Translations under genes and position numbers: made by a program
Shown: positions 27,359 through 35,447 of the stretch, piece after piece
Position numbering within the stretch: the stretch's first letter is position 1
Layout: the number at the start of each line of letters is the position of its first letter
The notes under the pieces: model-generated
Database searches by the model: none
The model's input: the letters and a program-made list of their open reading frames with translations, nothing else
What the model was told of the DNA's origin: nothing
Source: Sulfitobacter dubius
GTDB lineage: Bacteria; Pseudomonadota; Alphaproteobacteria; Rhodobacterales; Rhodobacteraceae
Assembly: GCF_900113435.1 (NCBI RefSeq)
Contig: NZ_FOPG01000002.1
Coordinates: 248,001 to 312,000 of the forward strand
Length of the DNA: 64,000 nucleotides
Reading direction: 5' to 3'

Positions 27359-27517
27359 CGCTTAGTATAGCTAAGCGAAACGGTCCAATTTCGTTAGCCC
27401 TACGAAACAAATATGCACATAAGTATGCCTCTGAAACCACGCTATAAGCGCATTTTCAGGTATTTTGCTTTGAATGTTGAAGTATCACCCCACATGCCCT
27501 ACTTAGCTTATCGAAAC
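27359..27517. promoter_or_regulatory. ectR-ectA intergenic operators
   Basis: Three related elements lie in the divergent gap. CGCTTAG-TATAG-CTAAGCG (27359-27377) is a perfect inverted repeat. TTTCGT (27389-27394) and ACGAAA (27402-27407) flank seven bases. CTTAGCTTATCGAAAC (27502-27517) lies 20 bases before ectA and repeats the CTTAG and CGAAAC parts of the first. Positions near both genes suggest EctR binding that shuts both promoters. I could not assign a convincing -35/-10 pair for ectA. Confidence 0.5.
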
Positions 27518-27537
27518 AATAAGGGAGCCCCGACCGG

Positions 27538-28071
27538 ATGCAGAATGAACTCGACATAAAGAAAGCCCGCACACCCAAGCTGCGTAAGCCCATTGCCGAG
27601 GACGGAGCCGCCATCTGGCGGTTGATTCGCGACTGCAAGCCGCTCGACGAGAACTCGCTTTACGCGAACCTGATTCAAGCCGACCACTTCCGCGACACTT
27701 GTGTTGTAGCGGAAATGGACGGCGACATCGTTGGCTGGATTTCTGGCCATATGATCCCTGCTCAAGACGCCTTCTTTGTCTGGCAGGTCGCCGTCAGCCC
27801 CAAGGCCCGTGGCCTTGGTCTGGGTAAAACCATGCTGATGGAACTGGTGAACCGCGATGAGACTGAGGACGCCAAGACCCTCAAGACCACGATCACCCGG
27901 GACAACGACGCCTCCTGGGGGCTGTTCCGCAGCTTTGCCAATCACGTCGGCGGCGACCTTTCGGATGCCCCGCACTTTACCAAAGACGCCCATTTCGAGG
28001 GCGCGCATGACACCGAACATATGGTGACGATCACGCTGCCCGAGACTGCCGCGCTCAAACGCGCCGCGTAA
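27538..28071 (+). CDS. ectA: L-2,4-diaminobutyrate N4-acetyltransferase
   Basis: A 177-residue GNAT acetyltransferase and the second enzyme of ectoine synthesis: it acetylates diaminobutyrate at N4 with acetyl-CoA. EctA hallmarks are RKPIAEDGAAIWRLIRDCKP at the start, LDENSLYANLI, VWQVAVSPKARGLGLGKTML (the acetyl-CoA pyrophosphate loop), TTITRDNDASWGLFRSFA and HDTEHMVTI. AGGGAG precedes the ATG. It is the first gene of ectA-ectB-ectC-ask. Its product is the isomeric counterpart of the acetyl-diaminobutyrate made by the catabolic DoeA, so the two pathways share related intermediates in one cell. Confidence 0.95.
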   Translation: MQNELDIKKARTPKLRKPIAEDGAAIWRLIRDCKPLDENSLYANLIQADHFRDTCVVAEMDGDIVGWISGHMIPAQDAFFVWQVAVSPKARGLGLGKTMLMELVNRDETEDAKTLKTTITRDNDASWGLFRSFANHVGGDLSDAPHFTKDAHFEGAHDTEHMVTITLPETAALKRAA

Positions 28072-28124
28072 ACCGCAGCTGACAATTCACACGACAGATT
28101 CTCTTGAAGAGAAAGGATATTCCT

Positions 28125-29417
28125 ATGCCTAAAGACATGGCACAGAACACAACGATCTTTACCCGCCGCGAGAGCGAAGCACGCTCCTATTGCCGTGGCA
28201 TGAACGCCGTTTTCACCCGCGCCAGTGGGTCCGAGATGTTTGACGGCGAAGGCAATCGCTACATCGACTTCCTCGCCGGCTGTTCCTCGCTGAACTACGG
28301 CCACAACGATGCGGACATGAAGGCCGCGCTGGTGGAACACATCACCAATGACGGCATCGCCCATGGTCTCGACTTCCATAGCGACACCAAGGCGGCGTTC
28401 CTGAACGCCTATGAGGAAAACATCCTCAAGCCGCGCGGCATGGATTACAAAGTCATGATGACCGGCCCGACCGGCACCAATGCCGTCGAAGCCGCGATCA
28501 AGCTTGCGCGCAAGGTGACAGGCCGCACGAACGTGATCTCCTTCACCAATGGCTTTCATGGCATGACCATGGGCGCGCTGGCGCTGACCGGCAACAAAGG
28601 CAAACGCGGCGGCGCGGGCGGTGGCTCGTTGGCCGATGTGACGCATATGCCCTTCGAGGGATCGCTGGGCAAAAATGTCGACACGCTGGAAATGATCGAC
28701 GCAATGCTGTCGAACCCGTCATCGGGCATCGACGCCCCTGCGGCACTCATCTTTGAGCCGATCCAAGGCGAAGGCGGTCTGAACGCGGCCTCCGACGCAT
28801 GGATGCAGGGCATTGAGAAAATCGCCCGCAAGCATGGCGCACTCCTGATCATCGACGACATTCAGGCCGGTTGTGGCCGTTCGGGCAGCTTCTTCTCGTT
28901 TGAGGCGTCCGGCATCAAGCCTGACATGATCACCCAAGCGAAATCGCTTTCCGGTTTTGGCCTGCCCTTCGCAGCCCTGCTGATCGCGCCTGAGCATGAC
29001 ATCTGGAAGCCCGCCGAGCACAACGGCACCTTCCGTGGCAACACCCACGCCTTTGTCACCGCCCGCGTCGCGATTGAAAAATTCTGGTCCGACGACAAGT
29101 TCGAAAAGTCGCTGGCCGAAAAAGCCGTGGTACTGACCACCGCGCTCAAGGACGTTGCCGATCTGGTCGAGGGCGCCACGCTGAAAGGCCGCGGCCTGAT
29201 GCAGGGTGTCGACGTTGGTTCTGGTGAACTGGCCGGTGCGATCTGTGCGCGTGCCTATGAATTGGGCCTTGTGATCGAAACATCGGGCGCGAACGACGAA
29301 ATCGTTAAATATCTTGCCCCGCTCACCACACCGGAGAAGGTCATGCGCGAAGGGTTTGATATCCTCCTTCAAGCGACCCGTGACGTGACGGGCAACATGA
29401 AACTGGCAGCGGAGTAA
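28125..29417 (+). CDS. ectB: L-2,4-diaminobutyrate transaminase
   Basis: A 430-residue class III PLP aminotransferase that makes diaminobutyrate from aspartate semialdehyde and glutamate. Motifs: MTGPTGTNAVEAAIKLARKV, SFTNGFHGMTMGALALTG, IFEPIQGEGGLNAASDAWM, IIDDIQAGCGRSGSFFSFE and the PLP lysine in TQAKSLSGFGLPFAALL. The true start is ATG 28125, after AAAGGA; an upstream in-frame TTG adds seven unlikely residues. It lies between ectA and ectC, five bases before the latter. It runs in the synthetic direction opposite to DoeD. Confidence 0.95.
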   Translation: MPKDMAQNTTIFTRRESEARSYCRGMNAVFTRASGSEMFDGEGNRYIDFLAGCSSLNYGHNDADMKAALVEHITNDGIAHGLDFHSDTKAAFLNAYEENILKPRGMDYKVMMTGPTGTNAVEAAIKLARKVTGRTNVISFTNGFHGMTMGALALTGNKGKRGGAGGGSLADVTHMPFEGSLGKNVDTLEMIDAMLSNPSSGIDAPAALIFEPIQGEGGLNAASDAWMQGIEKIARKHGALLIIDDIQAGCGRSGSFFSFEASGIKPDMITQAKSLSGFGLPFAALLIAPEHDIWKPAEHNGTFRGNTHAFVTARVAIEKFWSDDKFEKSLAEKAVVLTTALKDVADLVEGATLKGRGLMQGVDVGSGELAGAICARAYELGLVIETSGANDEIVKYLAPLTTPEKVMREGFDILLQATRDVTGNMKLAAE

Positions 29418-29422
29418 TACCG

Positions 29423-29815
29423 ATGATTGTACGTGATTTTAACAAACTTCAGGGCACAGACCGTCACGTTGGTGACGCTCAATGGACGTCCACACGCTTG
29501 CTTTTGGCTGATGACAAGATGGGATTCTCTTTCCACATCACCGTTCTTGAGGCCGGGTCGGAACACACGTTCCACTACAAGCACCACTTTGAGAGCGTCT
29601 ATTGCATGAAGGGCAAGGGCTCGATCACTGATCTCGCCACTGGCGAGACCCATGAGATCACCCCCGGCGTGATGTACGCCTTGAACCTGAACGACAAACA
29701 CACATTGCGCGCAGAGGAAGAACTGCACATGGCGTGCTGCTTCAACCCGCCGGTCGCCGGCAACGAAGTGCACCGTGAAGACGGCTCCTATGCGCCCGCC
29801 GAGGAGGTAGCGTAA
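29423..29815 (+). CDS. ectC: L-ectoine synthase
   Basis: A 130-residue cupin that closes the ring of N4-acetyl-diaminobutyrate to give ectoine with loss of water. It opens with the typical MIVRDFNKLQGTDRHVGDAQ. The three metal-binding residues known from EctC are in place: Glu57 (HFESVYCMKGKG), Tyr85 and His93 (GVMYALNLNDKHTL). The EEELHMACCFNPP segment and the GSYAP tail complete the family pattern. Full length. GGAG precedes the start. No ectoine hydroxylase (ectD) follows: the next gene is the aspartokinase. Confidence 0.96.
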   Translation: MIVRDFNKLQGTDRHVGDAQWTSTRLLLADDKMGFSFHITVLEAGSEHTFHYKHHFESVYCMKGKGSITDLATGETHEITPGVMYALNLNDKHTLRAEEELHMACCFNPPVAGNEVHREDGSYAPAEEVA

Positions 29816-29820
29816 GTTAT

Positions 29821-31257
29821 ATGACCCAACCGTCCCACACTGTCGAAAAAATCGGCGGGACGTCCATGTCCCGCGTGAACCAACTCAAGGATACACTCTT
29901 TGTCGGTGACCGTAAGGGCGCGGACATCTATGGGCGCGTCTTCGTGGTCTCCGCCTTTGGCGGGATCACGAACCTGCTGCTGGAGCATAAGAAATCCGGC
30001 GAGCCGGGCGTTTATGCGCATCTGGCCAACGCCAGCAATGATCACGGCTGGCACGAGGCGCTGACCCGGGTGTCTGCCGAGATGCAGCGCGTGCACCGCG
30101 AGGTGCTGGAGCATCCCGGTGACATCGAACAGGCCGACGCCTTTGTGTCCGAGCGCACCCATGGTGCCCGCAACTGCCTGATCGACCTGCAACGTTTGTG
30201 TGCCTACGGCCACTTCCGCCTGTCGGAGCACATGCTACAAATCCGTGAGTTGCTGTCCGGGCTGGGCGAGGCGCATTCCGCTTTTGTCACCACAATCCTG
30301 CTGCAGCGCGCTGGCGTGAATGCCCGTTTCGTCGACCTCTCCGGTTGGCGCGATGAGGGTAATGTTACGCTGGACGAGCGCATCGAGCAGGCGATGGACG
30401 GCATTGATCCACACACCGAAATGCCCATCGTCACCGGCTATGCACAATGCGCCGAAGGCTTGATGCGTGAGTTTGACCGTGGCTATTCCGAAGTGACCTT
30501 CTCCAAGCTGGCGGCCCTGACGGGCGCGCGCGAGGCGATTATTCACAAGGAATTCCACCTGTCGTCCTGCGACCCGAAACTGGTTGGCGAACATGCCGTC
30601 AAAAAGATTGGTCGCACGAACTATGACGTAGCGGACCAACTGTCGAACATGGGGATGGAGGCGATCCACCCCAAGGCAGCCAAGACCCTGCGCCAAGCTG
30701 ACGTACCGCTACGCGTAACAAACGCTTTTGAGCCCGAAGACCCCGGCACGCTGATCGACGACCGCAAGGCCGAGACGCCTGCGGTGGAGATTGTCACGGG
30801 CCTCGATATCGTGGCTTTCGAGCTGTTCGAGCAGGATATGGTCGGCGTGAAAGGCTATGACACCGCGATTCTCGACGTGCTGACACGGCACAATGTGCGG
30901 ATCGTCTCGAAGGTCTCGAACGCCAATACGATTACGCACTACCTTGATGCGTCGCTCAAGACGATGCGCCGGGTGGAGAAGGATCTGGCACAGATTTATC
31001 CCGCTGCCGAGATCACCACCCGCACCCTGTCGATGGCTTCGGTCATCGGGCGCGATCTGAACGGCTTGTCGGTACTGCAGCGGGGCCTCGTGGCCATCGC
31101 CGAGGCCGGAGAGACGGCGATCGGTGCGAGCCAAGGGCCGCGCAACGTGGATGTGCAGTTCATCGTCGAGCGGGAGAGCCTGCAACCGGTGATCAAGGCG
31201 CTGCATGGTGCTTTCATTGAGGAAGAAGTCGCGACGTCGCTGTCGCGGGCGGCCTGA
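29821..31257 (+). CDS. ask: Ectoine-specific aspartokinase
   Basis: A 478-residue aspartate kinase of the Ask_Ect group, which supplies aspartyl phosphate to ectoine synthesis with relaxed feedback control. The ATP site reads EKIGGTSMSRV instead of the usual KFGGTSV, as in other Ask_Ect enzymes. Further blocks are VFVVSAFGGITN, RFVDLSGWRDEGNVTLDERI, VTGYAQCAEGLMREFDRGYS and a C-terminal regulatory part with ACT-like segments (ELFEQDMVGVKGYDTAILDV; MASVIGRDLNGLSVLQRGL). It begins five bases after ectC and is followed directly by a strong terminator, so it closes the operon. Confidence 0.93.
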   Translation: MTQPSHTVEKIGGTSMSRVNQLKDTLFVGDRKGADIYGRVFVVSAFGGITNLLLEHKKSGEPGVYAHLANASNDHGWHEALTRVSAEMQRVHREVLEHPGDIEQADAFVSERTHGARNCLIDLQRLCAYGHFRLSEHMLQIRELLSGLGEAHSAFVTTILLQRAGVNARFVDLSGWRDEGNVTLDERIEQAMDGIDPHTEMPIVTGYAQCAEGLMREFDRGYSEVTFSKLAALTGAREAIIHKEFHLSSCDPKLVGEHAVKKIGRTNYDVADQLSNMGMEAIHPKAAKTLRQADVPLRVTNAFEPEDPGTLIDDRKAETPAVEIVTGLDIVAFELFEQDMVGVKGYDTAILDVLTRHNVRIVSKVSNANTITHYLDASLKTMRRVEKDLAQIYPAAEITTRTLSMASVIGRDLNGLSVLQRGLVAIAEAGETAIGASQGPRNVDVQFIVERESLQPVIKALHGAFIEEEVATSLSRAA

Positions 31258-31282
31258 GGCCCGGTACATTCGACGTATCCTT

Positions 31283-31316
31283 AGCCGCGGCTCCCAAAAG
31301 GAAGCCGCGGCTTTTT
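31283..31316 (+). terminator. Rho-independent terminator of ectABC-ask
   Basis: AGCCGCGGCT occurs at 31283-31292 and again at 31303-31312. Being its own reverse complement, it forms a 10-base stem with a 10-base loop, followed by a run of five T. It lies 25 bases after the ask stop. Confidence 0.88.
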
Positions 31317-31376
31317 CATGCCTGAGGTCCGGCGCCTACGGCTTGTCCCGGTTCCGGGTTGCAAACGCACTGCCAC

Positions 31377-31410
31377 AAACAAAAACGGCCCCGCAATTCG
31401 CGAGGCCGTT
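31377..31410 (-). terminator. Rho-independent terminator of the IalB-family gene
   Basis: On the minus strand AACGGCCTCGC (31410-31400) pairs with GCGGGGCCGTT (31394-31384) across GAATT with one wobble, followed by a T-rich run (TTTGTTTGT). It lies 22 bases beyond the stop of the leftward gene at 31433, back to back with the ask terminator. Confidence 0.8.
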
Positions 31411-31432
31411 CCAAAAATTGCTCTGGCCGCTC

Positions 31433-31963
31433 TCAGCCGCCGCAGCGCTTCGCCGCATCTTCCACCGCCGCTGTGAACCCCAGCAGCGAGAACTTGTCGC
31501 TGGTCTGTGTGCCGCGCGATGAGCGGCCGACCAAAGTCGCATCCGCGCCGCGTTTCATGGCGGCGATGATCTTGGCGTCATCCGCCGTGGTTGCAGGCCA
31601 TGCCCACTCCCCTTCGGTGAACAGCTCGTAGCTATCGCCCGAAATATCCATTGTCACGGTCGAACCGGATGCGAAAGGATAGCCGCCGGTGAAAGCAACC
31701 TGACCCTTGGCCTCGGCAGACGGACGATAGAACACCATCAGCAATGTTTGACCCCGGTTCACTGCAACTACCCGCCCATCGCGGGTGTTCACGACTTCCT
31801 TGGGCGTTGAAACGCCCCAGCATTCCGTCGGGTTATCTTCTACAAAGACGCTCCAGTCGGTCTTGGCAGCCACCCGATTGGTGCTCTGCTCCTGCGCCAC
31901 TGCGCCACTTGCCACAAGGGCGAGCGCCCCAAGTGCAAGACCACATGTCTTCATCATTCCCAT
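31433..31963 (-). CDS. IalB-family (invasion-associated locus B) periplasmic protein
   Basis: A 176-residue secreted protein with a clear signal peptide (MMKTCGLALGALALVASGAV, cleavage after VAQ or just before). The mature part has the IalB-family pattern: DWSVFVEDNPTECWGVSTP, ...VAVNRGQTLLMVFYRPSAEA, FTGGYPFASGSTVTMDI, WAWPATTADDAKIIAAMKRG and FSLLGFTAAVEDAAKRC. Two cysteines (TECW and KRCGG) could form a disulfide. The molecular role of this family is not known outside Bartonella; in free-living roseobacters it is simply an exported protein. GGAGG is spaced well before the ATG. Confidence 0.8.
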   Translation of the reverse strand: MGMMKTCGLALGALALVASGAVAQEQSTNRVAAKTDWSVFVEDNPTECWGVSTPKEVVNTRDGRVVAVNRGQTLLMVFYRPSAEAKGQVAFTGGYPFASGSTVTMDISGDSYELFTEGEWAWPATTADDAKIIAAMKRGADATLVGRSSRGTQTSDKFSLLGFTAAVEDAAKRCGG

Positions 31964-32143
31964 CTGTCCAGCCTCCAGCCGTCCTTGACCTCAACGCGTT
32001 CACAGACCCCAATCGGGCAACCTCGGGCGGGTTGCTCTCTTGCGGGCGTCTGTTATCTGTTCGACACCAACCACAATAACGGCAAACGCGCGACCGACGA
32101 AACCCTGATTGGCAGGTTTTCGCCCAGAAACAGGATGAACCTC

Positions 32144-33124
32144 ATGACCAAAGCAGCCCCATTTGCGGAAATCTGGCGCGGACCCTTTCTGGAAAGCGTA
32201 CATTCTGGGCATGCCGTGATCTGTGACGACAGCGGCCAGATCGTCGAGGCTTGGGGTGATCCTGAGAAAGTGATCCTGCCGCGCTCTTCGTCGAAGATGA
32301 TCCAAGCACTCCCCCTGATCAATTCAGGCGCCGCCGACGCAGCGGGTCTGAGCACCGAACAACTGGCCCTTGCCTGTGCCTCGCACCAAGGTGCGGCAAT
32401 CCACACCGACCGTGTCGGCGTTTGGCTCGACACGCTGGGGCTGGGCGATGATGATTTTCGCTGCGGCGCACAGGAACCCAATGACCGTGACGCCATGGAA
32501 GCGCTGATCCGCGCGCATGAGAAACCCTGCCAAATCCACAACAACTGCTCAGGCAAACACGCGGGGTTCCTCACGCTGAACAAACACCTCGGCGGGGTAG
32601 CGGATTACGAAAAGCCCGATCACGCGGTGCAGAAAGCCTGCCTTGAGGCTTTCGAGACGGTCACCCAAGAAACCTCGCCCGGCTATGGCATTGACGGCTG
32701 TTCGGCCCCCAACCCGGCCTGCACCCTACACGGCATGGCCCGCGCCATGGCGCATTTCGCCGCCGCCCCCGAAGGCTCTGCCGAAGCGCGCCTGCACCAA
32801 GCCATGCGGCTGCACCCCGAACTGGTCGCCGGCGAAGGCCGCGTCTGCACGGAACTGATGCGGGCGATGGACGGTAAGGTAGCCCTGAAAACCGGGGCCG
32901 AAGGCTTCTTCATCGCCATTTGGCCCGAGCGCAAGCTGGGTATCGCGCTCAAAGCCGCCTGCGGCACCACCCGCGCCGCCGAATGCGCGATCACCGCGCT
33001 GCTGGTCAAACTGGGCGCGCTGGACGCCAACCACCCCGCCGCGCTCAAGCGGATGAATACGCCCATCACCAACTGGCGCGGGCTTGAGACCGGGATGCTG
33101 AAACCAGCGGCGGGACTGCTCTAA
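32144..33124 (+). CDS. L-asparaginase II (thermolabile, Rhizobium AnsA type)
   Basis: A 326-residue cytosolic asparaginase of the PF06089 family, unrelated in fold to E. coli asparaginases. Visible blocks are WRGPFLESVHSGHAVICD, LPRSSSKMIQALPLI with the likely nucleophile serines, LALACASHQGAAIHTDRV, CQIHNNCSGKHAGFLTL and GYGIDGCSAPNPACTLHGMA. Conserved cysteines in the last two are known to bind zinc in the Rhizobium etli enzyme. I use ATG 32144 because AGGA precedes it; ATG 32135 is possible. It hydrolyses asparagine to aspartate and ammonia, feeding the aspartate pool also used by the ectoine pathway. Confidence 0.88.
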   Translation: MTKAAPFAEIWRGPFLESVHSGHAVICDDSGQIVEAWGDPEKVILPRSSSKMIQALPLINSGAADAAGLSTEQLALACASHQGAAIHTDRVGVWLDTLGLGDDDFRCGAQEPNDRDAMEALIRAHEKPCQIHNNCSGKHAGFLTLNKHLGGVADYEKPDHAVQKACLEAFETVTQETSPGYGIDGCSAPNPACTLHGMARAMAHFAAAPEGSAEARLHQAMRLHPELVAGEGRVCTELMRAMDGKVALKTGAEGFFIAIWPERKLGIALKAACGTTRAAECAITALLVKLGALDANHPAALKRMNTPITNWRGLETGMLKPAAGLL

Positions 33125-33174
33125 ACCTCTCGCGCTGCCGCTTTATTCAAACGAAACAGCAGCGCCACGCGGTC

Positions 33175-34050
33175 TCAGCCCGCAAATTCGGTGCGCGCAT
33201 AGCCCTGCACGAAAAGCAGCGCGGTCAAATCGCCGAAATTGACGCGGATGTCGCATTCCGCCGCGACCGACGGCTTTGCGTGCAGCGCCACGCCCATGCC
33301 AGCCCGCCCCAACATGCCCAGATCATTGGCCCCATCGCCCACGGCGACGACCTGATCTTCGGTGATCCCCAACTTTGCGGTGATCTCTTCCAGCGCGGCG
33401 ACTTTGGCCTCGCGGCCCAAGATCGGCATACCCACATCGCCGGTCAGCGCCGCCCCATCGACCAGCAGCGTATTGGCGCGGTTCTCATCAAAGCCCAGCA
33501 TCTCAGCCACTTTGGCAGTAAAGGCGGTGAACCCGCCCGAAACCAGCGCGGCATAGCCGCCGTTGGCTTTCATCGTGCCCACCAAGGCACCGCCGCCGGG
33601 CATCAGGGTGATCCGCTCGGCCAAAACCTTGTCAATGACAGCGGCTTCCAGCCCTTTCAGCAGACCGACACGTTCGCGCAGCGCGCCGTCGAAATCCAAC
33701 TCACCGTTCATGGCGCGGGCGGTAATTTCTTTCACATGGGCGCCAACGCCCGCTTCCTCGGCCAACTCGTCGATGCACTCCTGCTGGATCATGGTGCTGT
33801 CCATATCGGCCAGCAGCATCTTCTTGCGGCGGCCTTTGCTGGGCACGATCACCAGATCGACGCCCATGGATTGGCAGCTTTCCCAAACGTCCCAACGGTT
33901 TTCCGGCATCTGGGCCAGCGAGAATTCCGCCGCCTCATCCGGGGCCAGCCAAAGCGCGTCGCCCCCGCCCCAAGCGTTGCGCAGGCTTTCGACCAGCGCC
34001 GCTTCGAGGGAGGGTTTGGAGGGGGAGGTCAACAAGATTGCCGTGAACAT
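33175..34050 (-). CDS. serB: Phosphoserine phosphatase
   Basis: A 291-residue HAD-superfamily phosphatase, the last step of serine synthesis. The catalytic motif LLADMDSTMIQQECIDELAE carries the nucleophile and acid aspartates. Motif II is the serine in YAALVSGGFTAFT, motif III the lysine region, and motif IV VVAVGDGANDLGMLGRAGMG. An N-terminal part of about 85 residues resembles the ACT-like region of SerB proteins. ATG 34048-34050 is preferred over a start 11 codons upstream. It is divergent from serC-serA, so the whole phosphorylated pathway lies within 4 kb. Confidence 0.92.
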   Translation of the reverse strand: MFTAILLTSPSKPSLEAALVESLRNAWGGGDALWLAPDEAAEFSLAQMPENRWDVWESCQSMGVDLVIVPSKGRRKKMLLADMDSTMIQQECIDELAEEAGVGAHVKEITARAMNGELDFDGALRERVGLLKGLEAAVIDKVLAERITLMPGGGALVGTMKANGGYAALVSGGFTAFTAKVAEMLGFDENRANTLLVDGAALTGDVGMPILGREAKVAALEEITAKLGITEDQVVAVGDGANDLGMLGRAGMGVALHAKPSVAAECDIRVNFGDLTALLFVQGYARTEFAG

Positions 34051-34140
34051 AAGTTTCCGATCCGCATCATTCGCGCCGCGCAAAGCGACATGACCGGCGT
34101 CCTAGCGCCATTTTGCGACTTGCGCCAGCCCGGCCTCCAC

Positions 34141-34204
34141 GCGTATGCCGACAAGTGGGACACCCTTCCCCAACGAAGGGCGATTATCTGAGAGGGTAGC
34201 ATAA
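34141..34204 (+). ncRNA. Possible serC leader RNA
   Basis: A structured leader is described upstream of serC in many alphaproteobacteria (the serC motif). Here the 60 bases before serC contain a compact hairpin, CCCTTC (34163-34168) with GAAGGG (34175-34180), followed by GAGAGGG acting as the ribosome binding site. I cannot confirm the consensus by eye. Confidence 0.3.
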
Positions 34205-35368
34205 ATGGCTATTACACAACCGGCATCGCGCCCGGACACGAAACCTGTTGCCGTACCGGCAAACCCACGTTTCTCTTCCGGCCCCTGCGCCAAAATCCCC
34301 ACATTCGATCTGACCAAGCTGGCGGACGCACCATTGGGCCGCAGCCACCGTGCCGCACCCGGCAAGGCCAAGTTGCTTGAGGCAATCGAGACCACCCGCG
34401 AGGTACTCGGCGTGCCTGCGGATTACCGCATCGGCATCGTGCCCGCCTCCGACACCGGCGCATTCGAGATGGCCATGTGGTCGCTCTTGGGCGAACGCCC
34501 GGCTGAGATGGTTGCTTGGGAATCCTTCGGCGCAGGCTGGGTCACCGATGCGGTCAAACAGCTGAAAATCGAAGCGCAGGTCCACACCGCCGAGTACGGC
34601 GAGATCGTCGACATGGCTGCGCTGAACTATGACAACGACGTTTGCTTCACTTGGAACGGCACCACCTCCGGCGTGCGCATGCCCAATGGCGATGCGATCT
34701 TCGCTGACCGCGCGGGCCTGACGCTTTGCGACGCCACCTCGGCGGCCTTTGCGATGGACCTGCCGTGGGATAAACTGGATGTGACGACCTTCTCTTGGCA
34801 GAAGGTGCTGGGCGGCGAAGCGGCGCATGGCATGCTGATCCTGAGCCCCCGCGCAGTTGAGCGGTTGGAAAGCTACACCCCCGCATGGCCCTTGCCGAAA
34901 ATCTTCCGCCTGACCAAAGGCGGCAAGCTGATCGAAGGGATCTTCAAGGGCGAGACGATCAACACCCCTTCGATGCTCTGCGTCGAAGACTACCTGCAGG
35001 CGCTGGACTGGGCGAAATCCGTGGGCGGCCTCAAAGGGCTGATCGCGCGGGCCGATGCCAACACCAAGGCGATTGCCGAATTCGTCGAAGCGCATGATTG
35101 GATTGATTTCCTCGCCACCGATCCCGCGACTCGGTCCAACACCTCGGTTTGCTTGAAATTTACCGACGACCGCATTCAAGACGGCGCAGCCTTTGCCAAG
35201 GCCGTGGCCAAGCGGCTGGAAGCTGAAGGCGCAGCCCTCGACGTCGGCGCTTACCGCGATGCCCCTCCGGGCCTGCGCATCTGGTGCGGCGGCACGGTTG
35301 AAACGGCTGATATCGAAGCGATGCTGCCGTGGCTCGAATGGGCCTTTGAAGCCGAAATCAACGCCTAA
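34205..35368 (+). CDS. serC: Phosphoserine aminotransferase
   Basis: A 387-residue class V PLP aminotransferase of the alphaproteobacterial SerC type, slightly longer than the E. coli enzyme. Features are [17 protein letters not shown] at the start, RSHRA, the PLP lysine in [20 protein letters not shown], and [20 protein letters not shown]. It converts 3-phosphohydroxypyruvate to phosphoserine with glutamate. GAGAGGG precedes the ATG. It is followed 79 bases later by serA, with a strong hairpin between them. Confidence 0.94.
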   Translation: MAITQPASRPDTKPVAVPANPRFSSGPCAKIPTFDLTKLADAPLGRSHRAAPGKAKLLEAIETTREVLGVPADYRIGIVPASDTGAFEMAMWSLLGERPAEMVAWESFGAGWVTDAVKQLKIEAQVHTAEYGEIVDMAALNYDNDVCFTWNGTTSGVRMPNGDAIFADRAGLTLCDATSAAFAMDLPWDKLDVTTFSWQKVLGGEAAHGMLILSPRAVERLESYTPAWPLPKIFRLTKGGKLIEGIFKGETINTPSMLCVEDYLQALDWAKSVGGLKGLIARADANTKAIAEFVEAHDWIDFLATDPATRSNTSVCLKFTDDRIQDGAAFAKAVAKRLEAEGAALDVGAYRDAPPGLRIWCGGTVETADIEAMLPWLEWAFEAEINA

Positions 35369-35387
35369 TCAACACCTAAAGCATTCC

Positions 35388-35414
35388 GGCGGGCGCGTGA
35401 TCCCACGCGCCGCC
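35388..35414 (+). other. Intercistronic hairpin between serC and serA
   Basis: GGCGGGCGCGTG (35388-35399) pairs with CACGCGCCGCC (35404-35414) around a four-base loop with one bulged G. A T-run occurs only 20 bases later, so it is more likely a stability or attenuation element than a full stop. Confidence 0.5.
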
Positions 35415-35447
35415 CCTGCCCCCATATTTTTGAAAAGGACCACAAAA

